Positions 20,200 to 32,115 of a DNA stretch of 64,000 nucleotides are shown here, piece by piece; the stretch's first letter is position 1, and every line of letters begins with the position of its first letter. A program made the position numbers and the translations under genes. The DNA comes from Chionoecetes opilio. Lineage: Eukaryota; Arthropoda; Malacostraca; Decapoda; Majidae. The DNA lies in assembly GCA_016584305.1 (NCBI GenBank), contig JACEEZ010011781.1:62501-126500 (forward strand), given 5' to 3'. The notes beneath the pieces were generated by a model. It searched no databases, was not told where the DNA came from, and saw only the letters and a program-made list of their open reading frames with translations.

Positions 20200-23100
20200 C
20201 TGTAAGAGAAATGCTACACTATACCACACTATAAACACACAGATACACTATACCACACTATACACACAGATACACTATACCATACTAAGAGAGTCAAGGA
20301 AAATATACAAGGAACACCCTCTGAATGTGCCATCTGTAAAGGAAATGCTACACTATACCACACTACACACACAGATACACTATACCATACTACACACACA
20401 GATACACTATACCACACTATACACACACAGATACCATATTAAGAAAGTGAAGGGAAATAATACATGAACTACTACCACCACAACAAAGTAGGAGAGGATT
20501 TCTGTAGGGGTGAATGCTGCACTATATACACACACAGATATACAGAGAATGGCAACACAGATAGTACTACAGCTAGAAGAACTAACTTATGAGGACAGGT
20601 TGAGACTAGAAGAGGTGAGCGTGACAAGAAGTGTACATCAACTAAAGAAAAACTAGATAAACTCAGGCCCTGTATGCTACTAGATTAACTAAGTAAACAC
20701 ACACACACACACAGAGCAGGTACCACAGCTAGAAGAACTGACTTATGGGGGCAGGTTGAGTGAGATGAAATTGCCAACACTTAAGGGGAGAAGAGAAAGA
20801 GGAGACTTAATCCATAAACCTCGAGTGACGGGAATTCCCACTCGGGCGGGGAGCTTTGAGTGATGGGAGTTTCTGCAAATATTGACTGTCCCGCCAATAT
20901 TTGTACTCTTGTGGTGTAATAATTGTGTCCAGTGGTTGACGGCAGTCCTTGCCTTACATTTCAGTCCACCTCCCACAGCACAGCTGACCACAGTGATGGA
21001 AGGACGGGCTGTGAATGATATCCCGCAATGATTGTCCGCATGCGTGGAGGAAGGGAGTGCGCCTGTGGTAGCGCGGGGCGAGGCGTCAGGTCAATTGTAG
21101 GAACAGTCTTTAGAAATTCCAGGAATCTGTTCCGCAGGAACAGGTGCGCCTGGCAGGCCAAAAAAAGCACCTCTTCCGAACCTCATAGCCGTGCTGCAAC
21201 TTAGACACCTCCAGTTTGTTTCATCGTGGAGAGGAAGGGTTGGCGGTGTGAAACCAAAATGCCGGTGAAAAGCCGGTGTGAAATTATTATGTTTTTGTCT
21301 GAAATTACCACCCAGGGCATTGGTGAAACTAGGAAATGTTGAAAAAATACAACTAGGTAAATGCACCCAATACACTGTACAAAGAGTGAAGGAAAATTGT
21401 ACATTGATAACTAAAGTATTTATCTATCTATTAATCCATCGCCTCCGTGGTGTAGTGGTCAGCGCGCCTGGCTACAAATCCGCGAGCCCAGGTTCGAATC
21501 CGGGCCAGGGCAGTCGGCGTGCAGCCCAACCAGCTGTTCATCCTTCCTTTCGGGGATGGTGGATAAATGGGTACCTGGGGAAACCTGGGGAAGGTAACTG
21601 TGGTAACCCGGATGTCACACCAGCCCTGTGTCCCGGGGTGCCACAGGCTCAAGGGTTACCGTATTTTACGGCTTATAAGACGCACTTATTTTCCTAAAAA
21701 ATACCCTGAAAAATACCCTGAAAAATACCCTGAAAAATACCCTGAAAAATACCCTGAAAAATACCCTGAAAAATACTCTGAAAAATACCCTGAAAAATAC
21801 TCTGAAAAATACCCTGAAAAATACTCTGAAAAATACCCTGAAAAATACTCTGAAAAATACCCTGAAAAATACTCTGAAAAATACCTGAAAAATACTCTGA
21901 AAAATACCCTGAAAAATACTCTGAAAAATACCCTGAAAAATACTCTGAAAAATACCCTGAAAAATACTCTGAAAAATACCCTGAAAAATACTCGCGCGTC
22001 TTCCAAAACGAATGTTGGAATGAGACTGCCGCCAAAACTGGCGGGAGCCGTTCCGCGGCAACTTCCACCTCGGCAGACTGGCACCAACAATGCCACCTAT
22101 CGTCAGCTAGTGTTGATGCAGCATTTACCACCAGGCTGTCACACCTATCACAAGCTTTTTCAGGCTGGAAATTTAACCCATGGCGAATTCATCAAAACGA
22201 TATACTATAGTATGGATTTTCTTAAACCTTTAGACAAGAGATGTTTTTTATCTGTAGATTTTTTTTTTTTTTTTTTTAGAAATCTCTTCCAAAATCAGGG
22301 TGTCTTCCAGATGCAGCGTCTTATAACGTAAAATAGTAATGCACGGCGTGTATATGACTTATATACTTTGGGGCTTCCCTTTTTTGGCAACCAAATTTTG
22401 CAACTTTAAATCTTTTTTTTTGGATACCATGGGTTTTGAAGCCACGCTACTCTTTTCCCTTACTTTTGGGAGAGCTTCAGAGGCTCCACCCGTCAGGGCA
22501 CATTTTAAACAGTTAACTTTCTTAGCCATTTGACACCTACTCTTTTCCTTTGGTACGTGTAATCCCAGGTACGGAAAAGTATAAGGTTTTTGAAACAGTT
22601 CTTAAAATTGAATGCAACTAAAACTTATGGATTTTACAGCGAGTTGAAGCAAAATAAGCAAGAAAAATTTTTTATACCTCTTTTACTTTCCTTCAATTAT
22701 CTTAATATTAGTTTTAGTCTTAGGGGTAATTTTTTTATGCTCATGATATGCAGCAATGTATTATGACACGATGGTAGACTCAGTTTTTTATAAATATCAT
22801 CGGGTAGCTTGGTAATATCGGGGTAGGAGTACAACATTTAAATTTGCACTGAAACCTAAAAGTCCGCCTACTCTTGTGATAGTCAGTCATGACTTTATTT
22901 TTTACCCTATTGATTTATGAATGGCGTGTTGTTGTTGAACAATCACTGCCTGATTCACTGATGCAAAACAAAATGGGCCTATCTTGTGTAAGAGGTGAGA
23001 AAAAGCCAAAAAATATGAATATTTTTCTGAGGAAAGGCAAGGGTTTTGGTTGAGGCGAGGCAAGTACCACCACCATCGCCACCCAGCCCGAGGTTTATCA

Positions 23101-26100
23101 GCCAATCAGCGACGTCCTTACAAACTCGTCTAGGCAGCGAGCAGCTACCAGCCCAGGAATCCAGGCTTAAGGGGAATAGACTATACCACCACAACAAAGT
23201 AGGAGAGGATTTCTGTAGGGGTGAATGCTGCACTATATACACACACAGATATACAGAGAATGGCAACACAGATAGTACTACAGCTAGAACAACTAATTTA
23301 TGAGGACAGGTTGAGACTAGAAGAGGTGAGAGTGGCAAGAAGTGTACATCAACTAAAGAAAAACTAGGTAAACGCAGGCCCTGTATGCTACTAATTAACT
23401 AAGTAAACACCACACACACACACACCCCACAAAACACACACACACACACACACACACAAAAGCAGGTACCACGTAGAAGAACTGACTTATGGGGGCAGGT
23501 TGGGGTGAGATGAAATTGCCAACACTTAAGGGGAGAAGAGAAAGAGGAGACTTAATCCCTAAACCTCGAGTGACGGGGAAATTCCCGCTCGGGCGTTGAG
23601 CTTCGAGTGATGGGGAAATTTCTTTCAAATATTGACTGTCCCGCCAATATTTGTACTCTTGTGGGGTAAAAATTGTGTCCAGTGGTTGACGCAGTCCTTG
23701 CTTACATTTCAGTCCACCTCCCACAGCACAGCTGACAACAGTGATGGAAGGACGGGCTGTGAATGATATCCCGCAATGATTGTCCGCATGCGTGGAGGAA
23801 GGGAGTGCGCCTGTGGTAGCGCGGGGCGAGGCGTCAGGTCAATTGTAGGAACAGTCTTTAGAAATTCCAGGAATCTGTTCCGCAGGAACAGGTGCGCCTG
23901 GCAGGCCAAAAAAAGCACCTCTTCCGAACCTCATAGCCGTGCTGCAACTTAGACACCTCCAGTTTGTTTCATCGTGGAGAGGAAGGGTTGGCGGTGTGAA
24001 ACCAAAATGCCGGTGAAAAGCCGGTGTGAAATTATTATGTTTTTGTCTGAAATTACCACCCAGGGCATTGGTGAAACTAGGAAACGTTGAAAAAATACAA
24101 CTAGGTAAATGCACCCAATACACTGTACAAAAAGAGTGAAGGAAAATTGTACATTGATAACTAAAGTATTTATCTATCTATTAATCCATCGCCTCCGTGG
24201 TGTAGTGGTCAGCGCGCCTGGCTACAAATCCGCGAGCCCAGGTTCGAATCCGGGCCAGGGCAGTCGGCGTGCAGCCCAACCAGCTGTTCATCCTTCCTTT
24301 CTGGGATGGTGGATAAATGGGTACCTGGGGAAACCTGGGGAAGGTAACTGTGGTAACCCGGGTGTCACACTAGCCCTGTGTCCCGGGGTGCCACAGGCTC
24401 AAGGGTTACCGTATTTTATGGCTTATAAGACGCACTTATTTTCCTAAAAAATACCCTGAAAAATACTCTGAAAAATACCCTGAAAAATACTCTGAAAAAT
24501 ACCCTGAAAAATACTCTGAAAAATACCCTGAAAAATACTCTGAAAAATACCCTGAAAAATACTCTGAAAAATACCCTGAAAAATACTCTGAAAAATACCC
24601 TGAAAAATACTCGCGCGTCTTCCAAGACGAATGTTGGAATGAGACTGCCGCCAAAACTGGCGGGAGCCGTTCCGCGGCAACTTCCACCTCGGCAGATTGG
24701 CACCAACAACGCCACCTATCGTCAGCTAGTGTTGATGCAGCATTTACCACCAGGCTGTCACACCTATCACAAGCTTTTTTCAGGCCTGGAAATTTTAACC
24801 CATGGCGAATTCATCAAAACGATATACTTATAGTATGGATTTTCTTAAACCTTTAGACAAGAGATGTTTTTATATCCTGTAGATTTTATTTATTATTTTT
24901 TTTTTTAGAAATCTCTTTCCAAAATCAGGGTGTCTTCCAAGATGCAGCGTCTTATAAACCGTAAAATACAGTAATGCCACGGCGATGAGCACCGAGGCCA
25001 CGCACAGCATAGCGTATGCCCCTATCTTTACCTTATCAATTGGGAGCATATGCTGGGGGGCGCATCGCCTCGCCCACCCTACGACGCCACTCCCGGGGGT
25101 CACCACGCGCGAGTCCCCATGCAGGCTCCTTTCCCATACCAAGCAGCTCTCGACAAGAAACATCAACTTGCCCCAGCCACGAGCCTTGTGGGCGCCCCCT
25201 TGGCCTCCTCCATGCCGGATTGTCTCTTACAGATACAACCCGATGGGAAGGATCGGTTTCAGGGTAGCGTGCCACATGCCCATATAGCCGAAGTTGGCGC
25301 TGACGGACTATGCAGGTAATAGGCCTCGATTCAGTCTCACGGTGCAATCGCTGATTTGACACGTAATCATCCCAGCGATACCCCATGATTCTGCGAAGAC
25401 ACTTATTACCAAATGCATTGATTCGTCTCTTCAAGTCACTATTTAGTGTCCATGTCTCACAACCATAGAGTAAGACAGGGATCACAAGTGACTTGAAGAT
25501 CCGGATCTTTGTCCTCCTGCACAGGTACCGACAACGCCAATACTCCCGCTGAGCGAGTCCATAACACCGTGGGCTATGCCAATCCGTCGTAAGACTTCTT
25601 GACGTGACCCGCCGTCATTATGGACTGCGCTACCAAGGTATGTAAGACTTTCCAAGATCTCAATGTCCTCGCCGCACGCATGAACAGACTACTGTTTCAT
25701 CTAGTAAGCCTCCAAACACCTGGACCTTGGTCTTAAGCCAGAGATCTCAAGTCCCAAAGGCTTTGCCTCCTCGTGCAGCGCCTCGAGAGCCATCACCAGG
25801 ACCTCCAGCGACTCAGCAAAGATTACTGCATCATCGGCAAAAACAAGATCAGTGATCTTGGTGTTGCCGAGGGATGCTCCACAATCACTTTGATCTACAA
25901 CCTTGTCCAATACCCAGTCTATACAAGCGTTGAAAAGTGATGGGGCAAAGACGCACCCTTGCCTCACTCCTGTATTCACAGGAAAGAAGCTGGATACACC
26001 TCCCCCACACTTCACAGCACTCTCAGTCCCAGAGTACAGGCCAATCATCAAACCAATAGTCCTTGCAGAAATCCCGCGAAGTCGCAGAAGATCCCATAGA

Positions 26101-28108
26101 AAGATTCCACAGAAGAAAGAAGATGCCACATATGGCTGCCACAAACTTATATTTTGACAACACGTATAAGCGTTGACACCCTCAAATGTTAGGTTACTGC
26201 ACAACACATCAAGAAGTACACTGTCTTTACACAACATTAAAAAACAAAGCATAACAAGCTTTCACACAAATATGAACAACTGACAATTGAGCAAAGGTTG
26301 GTATTTGTACACAAGCAACATGCAGTTAGCCAAGGGGTTGCATGTATGGCTGAAAATCTTAATATAATTCCATAATATAATTCCCTTTGATAAACTTCCC
26401 TAAGAGCATGATCACATTTTCTGACTGATAAAACAAAACATGAAGCTGGTAACATAAATAGTACTCCCATTAAATAGGAACATTCTGGAACTAACTCCAC
26501 AAAAGCTATAAAACTTGCCTTCATATAATTGCACAATTTCCAAATATGTTGTGATCTATGCTTATTCACACAATTCCGTGCATGGATGGCATAGCAATTT
26601 CTCATCAAAAGCATAAAGAAAAACTGAGGTAACTATGAGAAAGGTGATTATTTCTATTATTTTCAGTCATCAAACAGTCAAAGTTTTTCAGTCATCAAAC
26701 AGTCAAAGTTTTTCAGTCATCAAACAGTCAAAGTTTTTCAGTCATCAAACAGTCAAAGTTTTTCAGTCATCAAACAGTCAAAGTTTTTCAGTCATCAGTC
26801 AAAGTTTTTCAGTCATCAAACAGTCAAAGTTTTTCAGTCATCAAACAGTCAAAGTTTTTCAAAGTCATCAAACAGTCAAAGTTTTTCAAAGTCATCAAAC
26901 AGTCAAAGTTTTTCAAAGTCATCAAACAGTCAAAGTTTTTCAGTCATCAAACAGTCAAAGTTTTTCAGTCATCAAACAGTCAAAGTTTTTCAAAGTCATC
27001 AGTTATCAAACAATAAACAAAATTGCCACCGTAAAGAGAGGAATACAAATGGTAATAAATGGTAATAAATGGTAATATAATGGTAAGTGTACGTGTGAGA
27101 ATATTGTGCAAGTAGAAACGAGAAGGTATAGTCTATTCTTTTTATTATGGTCAAAATGCAGTAAGGAAGCCACGCCCCCTGCCTCCCCTTCTATTCTACG
27201 GGGCAGCTGATTGGTGCATTCCTCGTATCATCACTACCAATCACAATATCTTCACTACTTAACAGCGGCGTGACCACTGGACAGAGCAAACTTCACTACA
27301 CAGGGATTTTTTATTTTGTCACCCTCTGTAGTGAAGATTGTTCTGTCCAGTGGTCACGCCGCTGTTAAGTAGTGGAGATATTGTGATTGGTAGTGATGAT
27401 ACGAGGAATGCACCAATCAGCTGCCCCGTAGAATAGAAGGGGAGGCAGGGGGCGTGGCTTCCTTACTGCATTTTGACCATAATAAATAAAATAGACTATA
27501 GCTAATATATATAGGTACTTGCTTTTGCAGACAACATAACCTCTTGTGTAGGTCTTCTTTTTACATACAAATAATGACACTTTTCCCACACACGCAAAAT
27601 GGCATCCAAGTCAAAAGCAGAAAAGAAATAAGCAAGAAAAACAAACCAAAATATTCACATTATTTTTGGCGGAAATCTGTCAATTTTCCAAAAAATCTTG
27701 TCACCCATTTCTCTCTCCGTAAAATTTGTATATAATGTAGGGAATACAGATGATGATTCCCTCCTTGAAGCTTTATGTGTCTTTCCCTCTCTATGTCTGT
27801 CTGTCTCTCTCTCTCTCTCTAATTATCTCTCTCTGACCCTGTGTGTCTTTCTCTCTCTGTGTCTGTTTGTCTTTCTGTCTGTCAGTCTCTCTCTTTGTCT
27901 CTGTCTGTCTCCTATCTCTCTGTCTCACATGATAATTCCCTACTTGAACTTTTGTTTCTCTCTCACTCACTAACCCCTTATATATCTCTCTCTCTCTCTC
28001 TCTCTCTCACAACCCCTCTCTCTCTCTCTCTCTCCTCTCTCTCTCACAACCCCCGTCTCTCTCTCTCACAACCCCCGTCTCTATCTCTTACTGTCTTTCT
28101 CTCTCCCC

Positions 28109-28166
<58 letters not shown>

Positions 28167-28652
28167 CTCACCTTATAACTCCCTCCTTGAAGTGGAATCG
28201 CGTGCTGTTCTCCCGGTGACTCAGGAAAAAGCTCGGCATGAACTTGAGCGTGGTGCCGCGCTGTGCCGCCCTGTTCTTGAGGTGCTGCAGGTGGTGGGGC
28301 AGCGAGGGCCGGTCGTCGGGCACTCGCTTGGTACTGCGTAACAACCGGTTCTTAAGTTGTCTTCCAGCCGGTTGTCTATCTCCTCGAGGAACCTAAGAAT
28401 GAGAGGAAGAATAAATATGTCACTTGGTTGCTATGATGAAAATAATGATGGTTGCTTGGTTGGTATGGTGAAAAGACATAAAGATTTCTATGAGGAATCT
28501 GTAAGCGACGGGAGAAATCAATATTGCTGAATAGAAAATAGAATAGAACATGGTAGTAGTAGGTGGTAGTAGTAGTAGTGGGGGTGGTAGTAGTAGTAGT
28601 GGTAGTAGTAGTGGGGGTGGTAGTAGTAGTAGTAGTGGGGGTGGTAGTGGTT

Positions 28653-28700
<48 letters not shown>

Positions 28701-29889
28701 TGGTGGTGCTTTTTTTTTTTTTTTCCTCTCTCTCTCTCTCTCTCGAGAGAGAGAGAGAGAGAGAGAGACGGACCCATGTATTGATGTTTGTAGTAGTAGT
28801 ATATATTAGACAACATGTGATTGCAAACTCTAATCGTGTTGTTGCTGTCGTTGGTCACTGGTCAAAGTGCCTCGGGGTAGACCACATTCCGTGTGATTCC
28901 AACCCTTTGTGTTCCGTGTGATTCCAGCACACACACACTCACACACGCACACAAACGTCCATGAGTCTACTAAGTTTGTGGAATGCGGCAAGACGTTCCC
29001 GCAGAGTTGTTTCTGTAATCTAATACTCCTAGAGTGTTTTTAGCCCAAAACCCCCTTCAAAATGGTTCAATCCACATGGGACCAAGCCGCTTACCACCTA
29101 CGATTTATTTGCGTTTTTTTGAGCCTACTCTCATCAAGATTGAATTTATAGTTTCGGCTACCCAAAACAGACAGACAGACACACGGCTACTCCTATAGTA
29201 TATTAGATGTAGGTTGAATATAATGATAAAAATATACAATAGAAATAACAACTCAACCTTCACTTGAGACATAAACTCCCACATCATTTCTGAAATAAAG
29301 TGCAAGGGAAAAATAATATCTAAATTCATCATTCAACCCACAGGCAACATTAACATAACAAACAGAGGGATAAAACAGTATACACAATGACTTACACATA
29401 AACTTAAAACCATTCTCTACATCATATAGGCCATAAACTTAAAACCATTCTCTACATCATATAGGCCTATCCTTACATACAATCCTTACTTAATCTCATG
29501 TCATAGCGTCAATGTTCATGTCAAAAGTGCCAAAATAGTACCAAAACTACCCATAAAGTGCCAAAGTAGTGCCAAACTTGTGCTACAACTCCCCAAAAAG
29601 AGCCAACACTTCCAGAGCAGCAATACACTACAAGGCCTTAACACCTTTTCCCTTACCTGTAGTCATTGAGCAGAGTCAGGTTGTCCATATCCTCCTTATA
29701 GACCAGCTTGGCTCTCTCACGCACCCCAGAGCACCCGCTGCTGGTCTTGTGGGCCCGGACGCACCCCAGCGAGCAGGACCGCACCCCACACCGGGGACAC
29801 GTGTACTTGGCTGTTGTGCCGCACTCGCCGCACTCTGGGGACTTGGCGGCTGGCGCGGTTGTCTCTGCTTGTGGTGCTATTGATGCCAT
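19752..29889 (-). CDS. ZNHIT6: Box C/D snoRNA protein 1 (zinc-finger HIT protein 6), three exons
   Basis: Exons (minus order): 29657-29889, 28172-28392, 19752-20199. ZNHIT6/BCD1 is a nuclear assembly factor that, with the R2TP/HSP90 machinery, helps load core proteins on box C/D snoRNAs. Residues 20-53 form an HIT zinc finger with Cys 20, 23, 31, 34, 39, 43, His 47 and Cys 53. The C-terminal half has family blocks LKNRAAQRGTTLK, HRENSTRF, RWHIKWVF and ITEYPVLFVIL. Introns have GT-AG ends and both are phase 2. One base is missing in exon 2 (a run read AAC, where AAAC keeps frame). Allowing for it, the exons sum to 903 bp, a 300-residue protein, shorter than the vertebrate protein. The ATG lies in a good context (CACACCATGG). 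It is probably functional, with an assembly error. Confidence 0.88.
20215..20440. repeat. Short tandem repeats with a copy of the exon 3 acceptor
   Basis: Repeats of ACACAGATACACTATACCA. At 20325-20364 the sequence ATGTGCCATCTGTAAAGGAA and the following bases repeat the exon 3 acceptor junction at 20191 almost exactly, including about a dozen more diverged exon bases on its left. Confidence 0.8.
20718..20812 (+). mobile_element. CR1-like RT fragment in duplication copy 1
   Basis: Plus-strand QLEELTYGGRL then LKGRRERGDLI, the conserved RRxRGDLI block of CR1/L2 LINEs. A second, partial fragment of the same block (LEELTYEDRLRLEEV) is at 20560-20620. Repeated in copy 2 at about 23465-23557. Confidence 0.65.
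21441..21656 (+). mobile_element. tRNA-derived SINE, family 1, copy 1
   Basis: Box A-like TGGTGTAGTGGTCAGCGC and box B GGTTCGAATCC at tRNA-like spacing, then a body with GGTGGATAAATGGGTACCTG and CTGTGTCCCGGGGTGCCAC. The 3' part is separated by a MITE. The tRNA part does not form a proper acceptor stem, so it is not a tRNA gene. Confidence 0.8.
21659..22336. mobile_element. TA-target MITE with CCGTATTTTA termini, copy 1
   Basis: Left end after TA: CCGTATTTTACGGCTTATAA. The right end, reversed, begins CTATTTTACGTTATAAGACG, a compressed version of copy 2's right end. Contains a 12-bp AAAAATACCCTG / AAAAATACTCTG minisatellite (21693-21990), which gives repetitive spurious frames. Inserted in a SINE. 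Confidence 0.75.
22343..23183. other. Unique spacer between duplicated blocks
   Basis: 840 bp without recognisable genes or mobile-element ends. Confidence 0.5.
23184..24986. repeat. Duplication copy 2 (~1.8 kb)
   Basis: Direct copy of 20470-22342 with few substitutions, several small indels and a shorter 12-bp minisatellite (24446-24610). Confidence 0.9.
24191..25037 (+). mobile_element. tRNA-derived SINE, family 1, copy 2, split by a MITE
   Basis: The SINE head and body lie at 24191-24406 and its 3' part at 24974-25037 (ATGCCACGGCGATGAGCACC). Comparison with the uninterrupted reverse copy at 33575-33860 shows the MITE inserted at a TA. Confidence 0.8.
24409..24971. mobile_element. TA-target MITE with CCGTATTTTA termini, copy 2
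   Basis: Left CCGTATTTTATGGCTTATAA, right reversed CTGTATTTTACGGTTTATAA, both continuing GACGC. Flanked by TA; 563 bp. The ~25-bp ends and TA target place it with Tc1/mariner-like elements. Confidence 0.8.
25040..26150 (-). mobile_element. RTE-like LINE reverse transcriptase fragment, frameshifted
   Basis: The minus strand shows GVRQGCVFAPSLFNACIDW and LVFADDAVIFAESLE (catalytic Asp pair) at about 25970-25800, and in another frame PVLLYGCETWTL, then GYRWDDYVSNQRL and RQLRLYGHVARYP at 25480-25240. This order is the C-terminal half of an RTE/BovB-like non-LTR element. At least two frameshifts (25485-25720) and missing N-terminal RT and endonuclease regions make it dead. The clade is inferred. 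Confidence 0.8.
26151..26654. other. No gene recognised
   Basis: AT-rich intron sequence. A 125-codon minus frame here (26237-26614) has no family features. Confidence 0.5.
26660..27000. repeat. 25-bp minisatellite
   Basis: About fourteen copies of AGTCAAAGTTTTTCAGTCAT plus CAAAC, some with an extra AAAG. Confidence 0.95.
27127..27500. mobile_element. 374-bp palindromic foldback element
   Basis: Arms of about 170-180 bp are nearly perfect reverse complements, from TATAGTCTATTC to GAATAGACTATA-like ends, with a ~35-bp loop around 27300-27335. Lies in ZNHIT6 intron 2. It looks like a foldback MITE; no transposase. Confidence 0.85.
27755..28165. repeat. (CT)n-rich tract with copies of the ZNHIT6 exon 2 donor end
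   Basis: CT/CTGT repeats cover most of it. 27757-27775 (TTCCCTCCTTGAAGCTTT) and 27934-27950 (TAATTCCCTACTTGAAC) resemble the exon 2 3' end at 28177-28194 (TAACTCCCTCCTTGAAGT), each followed on the lower side by CT repeats. Confidence 0.6.
28172..28392 (-). CDS. ZNHIT6: ZNHIT6 exon 2
   Basis: Starts FLEEIDNRLEDN directly after the Arg codon split with exon 1, as the family requires. It switches frame near 28345 (a missing A in AAGAACCGG), then RLLRSTKRVPDD and LKNRAAQRGTTLKFMP. Donor GTGAGG at 28166-28171 runs into (GA)n. Confidence 0.85.
28393..29656. other. ZNHIT6 intron 1
   Basis: Contains (GTA)n/(GGT)n at 28550-28700 and a (CT)n-(GA)n inverted pair at 28725-28768 that can fold on itself; the remainder is AT-rich without exons. 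Confidence 0.7.
29657..29889 (-). CDS. ZNHIT6: ZNHIT6 exon 1, HIT zinc finger
   Basis: ATG at 29889. Residues 19-53 hold the treble-clef HIT finger (ECGECG, YTCPRCGVRSCSLGC, H47, C53), followed by the family block DNLTLLNDYR. Donor CAG|GTAAGG at 29651-29656. Confidence 0.9.
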
Positions 29890-30646
29890 GGTGTGAGGTA
29901 CTTCTTCTTCTCCTCTCTACTTCTATTTCTTCAGAGGACTGGAGTTCCACTTGTAACTAATAGATGAAAAGGAAGAAAAAAGGGTATTTCATTACCTACG
30001 TTTATGGAACTGTCGTCGAGCGCAATTCTCGCTGCAACACCAACCGACAACTCTCGCCGACGTGGATATTTTTGGCAACAGTTCCACTTATAATAGACGA
30101 AAAGGAAGAATAAATGCCATTTCATTATTGGACCCCACATTTTTGCTTGTCCCAGAACACTAAAACTGCAGTTTGACATGGGTAACGTAGCCTGACCTAA
30201 CAGGGGGGCGGCGCCCCCCCAGATCCCTCGCTCATTCACTAACCTAACCTGGATATTGGTTAACTGATCAACCTAAACTAACCACATAGCCTAGCCTAAC
30301 AGTTCAGGCTATTGCTGGTATTGGTAAAAATGGAACTGCGCGGTCATTTTCTGAGACACTGACTAGTTTTTTCTGACCAAAAATTGTTGCTTTTTCAGAT
30401 GGAGATATTAAAATTTTCCGGAAACCTGTTAAAAAACAACAACATTATTTTCATCACCAAATCCTAGGGTCGTGGTTTCCATTGATAACAATGTATCTCC
30501 ATCAGAAAAAGCACTAAAACTTGGCCAGGAAATAAGTCAGTGTCTCAGAAAATAGAAGTGATGGAATTGTACAAAAACAAGTGTTGTGCCGCATTCGCCA
30601 GCCGCCGAGTGGTCCACTCTGCCCCGCCCTGCCGGGAGGATTATTA
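29890..30646. other. ZNHIT6 upstream region
   Basis: Likely 5' UTR and promoter; no TATA box convincingly placed. 30180-30310 holds repeated CCTAACCTA-like sequence. Nothing else recognised. Confidence 0.4.
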
Positions 30647-30988
30647 CCCTAACCCAGAGGTCGGCAACCCAGAATTCGAGAAGAGCCAGTTTCTTCAAAC
30701 TTGGCAGAAAAGCAGTGTTGATGGAGCTGCAGTGTAAATTATGAATGGAAATTACGAGCAAGTAGAAGTTAATAGGTACACGAATTTGTAACAATATTTT
30801 CCTAGTCTCATACACTATTGGTTTCTACACTATACAGTATCGTACTGCGGCTATCTATGCCAGTATTGTATCTCTTTATTTTTCTAAACGATAATTTGGA
30901 CATTAAGTAGGTGGCAGGAGCCACACAGGTCTCTTGAAAGAGCCGGATGCGGCTCCGGAGCCGCAGGTTGCCAACCGCTGCCCTAACC
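30647..30988. mobile_element. hAT MITE with perfect 8-bp target duplication
   Basis: The element is 30655-30980 (326 bp). Ends are CAGAGGTCGGCAACC and, reversed, CAGCGGTTGGCAACC. CCCTAACC flanks both sides (30647-30654, 30981-30988). The subterminal AAAGAGCCGGATGCGGCTCC resembles the widespread SPIN/Charlie-type hAT MITEs. No transposase. Confidence 0.9.
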
Positions 30989-31507
30989 GAATCTAACCTA
31001 ACTTCTTAAAGTGGGGGCTACGCCCTCCTCGACAAGATTATTAACCTTACCGAGCCTTAACCTAACCTCCTAGGGGGGGGGGGCTCTGGACGGGGAGGGT
31101 GTGTCTGTATGCGCATGTAATTTCTACAATATGTAGCTATATAAGTTTTGAAGGTTACGTGGAAGTAGATTAATACTGCACAGTATACTGAGCAAAAAAT
31201 AATATAGAAAACGTAAGTGGTAACGGCGGCAGCGACCGCGCAGTTCTCGTCCATTATAACCCTGGTATTTAATCCCTGAATGCAGAAACGCGGGTAAAAG
31301 AAGATTAAATACATACATAGGACACTGTAATATCAAGAACTCAAGATCAAGAACTGGAACTGGTCGCCGAAAAAAGGAACACACGCCAACGGGAAAAACT
31401 GGAATACTTGTCTTACGGCGACGAGAATTCCTATCGACGAGTTTCAGGCACTCCACACACACCTATCCACCCTACTTAACTATAACATTACTACATACCT
31501 ACTACTC

Positions 31508-31547
<40 letters not shown>

Positions 31548-32072
31548 TATACCACCCTGTTAACTACTCAACTACCACCGAGTATATACACACCAGACTG
31601 CAGACATCTCAATTCCCTTCCCTGACTCACTTCAAGTTCAACACTGCCTTCCTTCCTCTTCTTACGTCCACCTCTTCTTCTCCTTTATCAATGTTTCTGC
31701 CTTCCTCCTCTTCTTCTTCACTCTTCCCTTATCTACGTCACCTGTAACATTGATTATAATGGTTACTTAGCACTATTTACACTGAATGGCCTGCCGCGTT
31801 GCTGCTTCCTCCTCCCACGTGCTCTGCTTTGTTATTGTTGACATCCCGCCACTCACGATTTAGTAGTATTTTATTTAATATCCCATAAATAATATATATA
31901 ATGTAGTTTAGAATCACAATATAACCTGTAACTTGTATATAAAGCTTATTTTGTTATCAAGTGAGTCTTAATTAAGCTATTTTAATGTGTTAGTGTGAGA
32001 TATACATGATTTTTCTATTTTCCGGAAGGACTTCTACTACTTTTACTACATTTACTACTATTATTACTCTTT

Positions 32073-32115
<43 letters not shown>

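Larger units (their letters stand above)
20470..22342. repeat. Duplication copy 1 (~1.9 kb)
   Basis: Matches 23184-24986 from CCACCACAACAAAGTAGG through the SINE and MITE. An 840-bp unique spacer separates the copies. The 12-bp minisatellite inside is longer here (~25 units) than in copy 2 (~14). Confidence 0.9.

Noticed and set aside
21441..21515. True tRNA gene
   Set aside because: Boxes A and B are present but the acceptor stem does not pair and a conserved SINE body follows; repeated at 24191 and 33862.
21567..22131. YPEKYPEK / FFRVFFRV repeat proteins
   Set aside because: 12-bp minisatellite read in several frames, inside a MITE.
26237..26614. 125-codon minus frame as an upstream part of the RTE-like LINE
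   Set aside because: No RT or endonuclease motif and AT-rich composition like intron.
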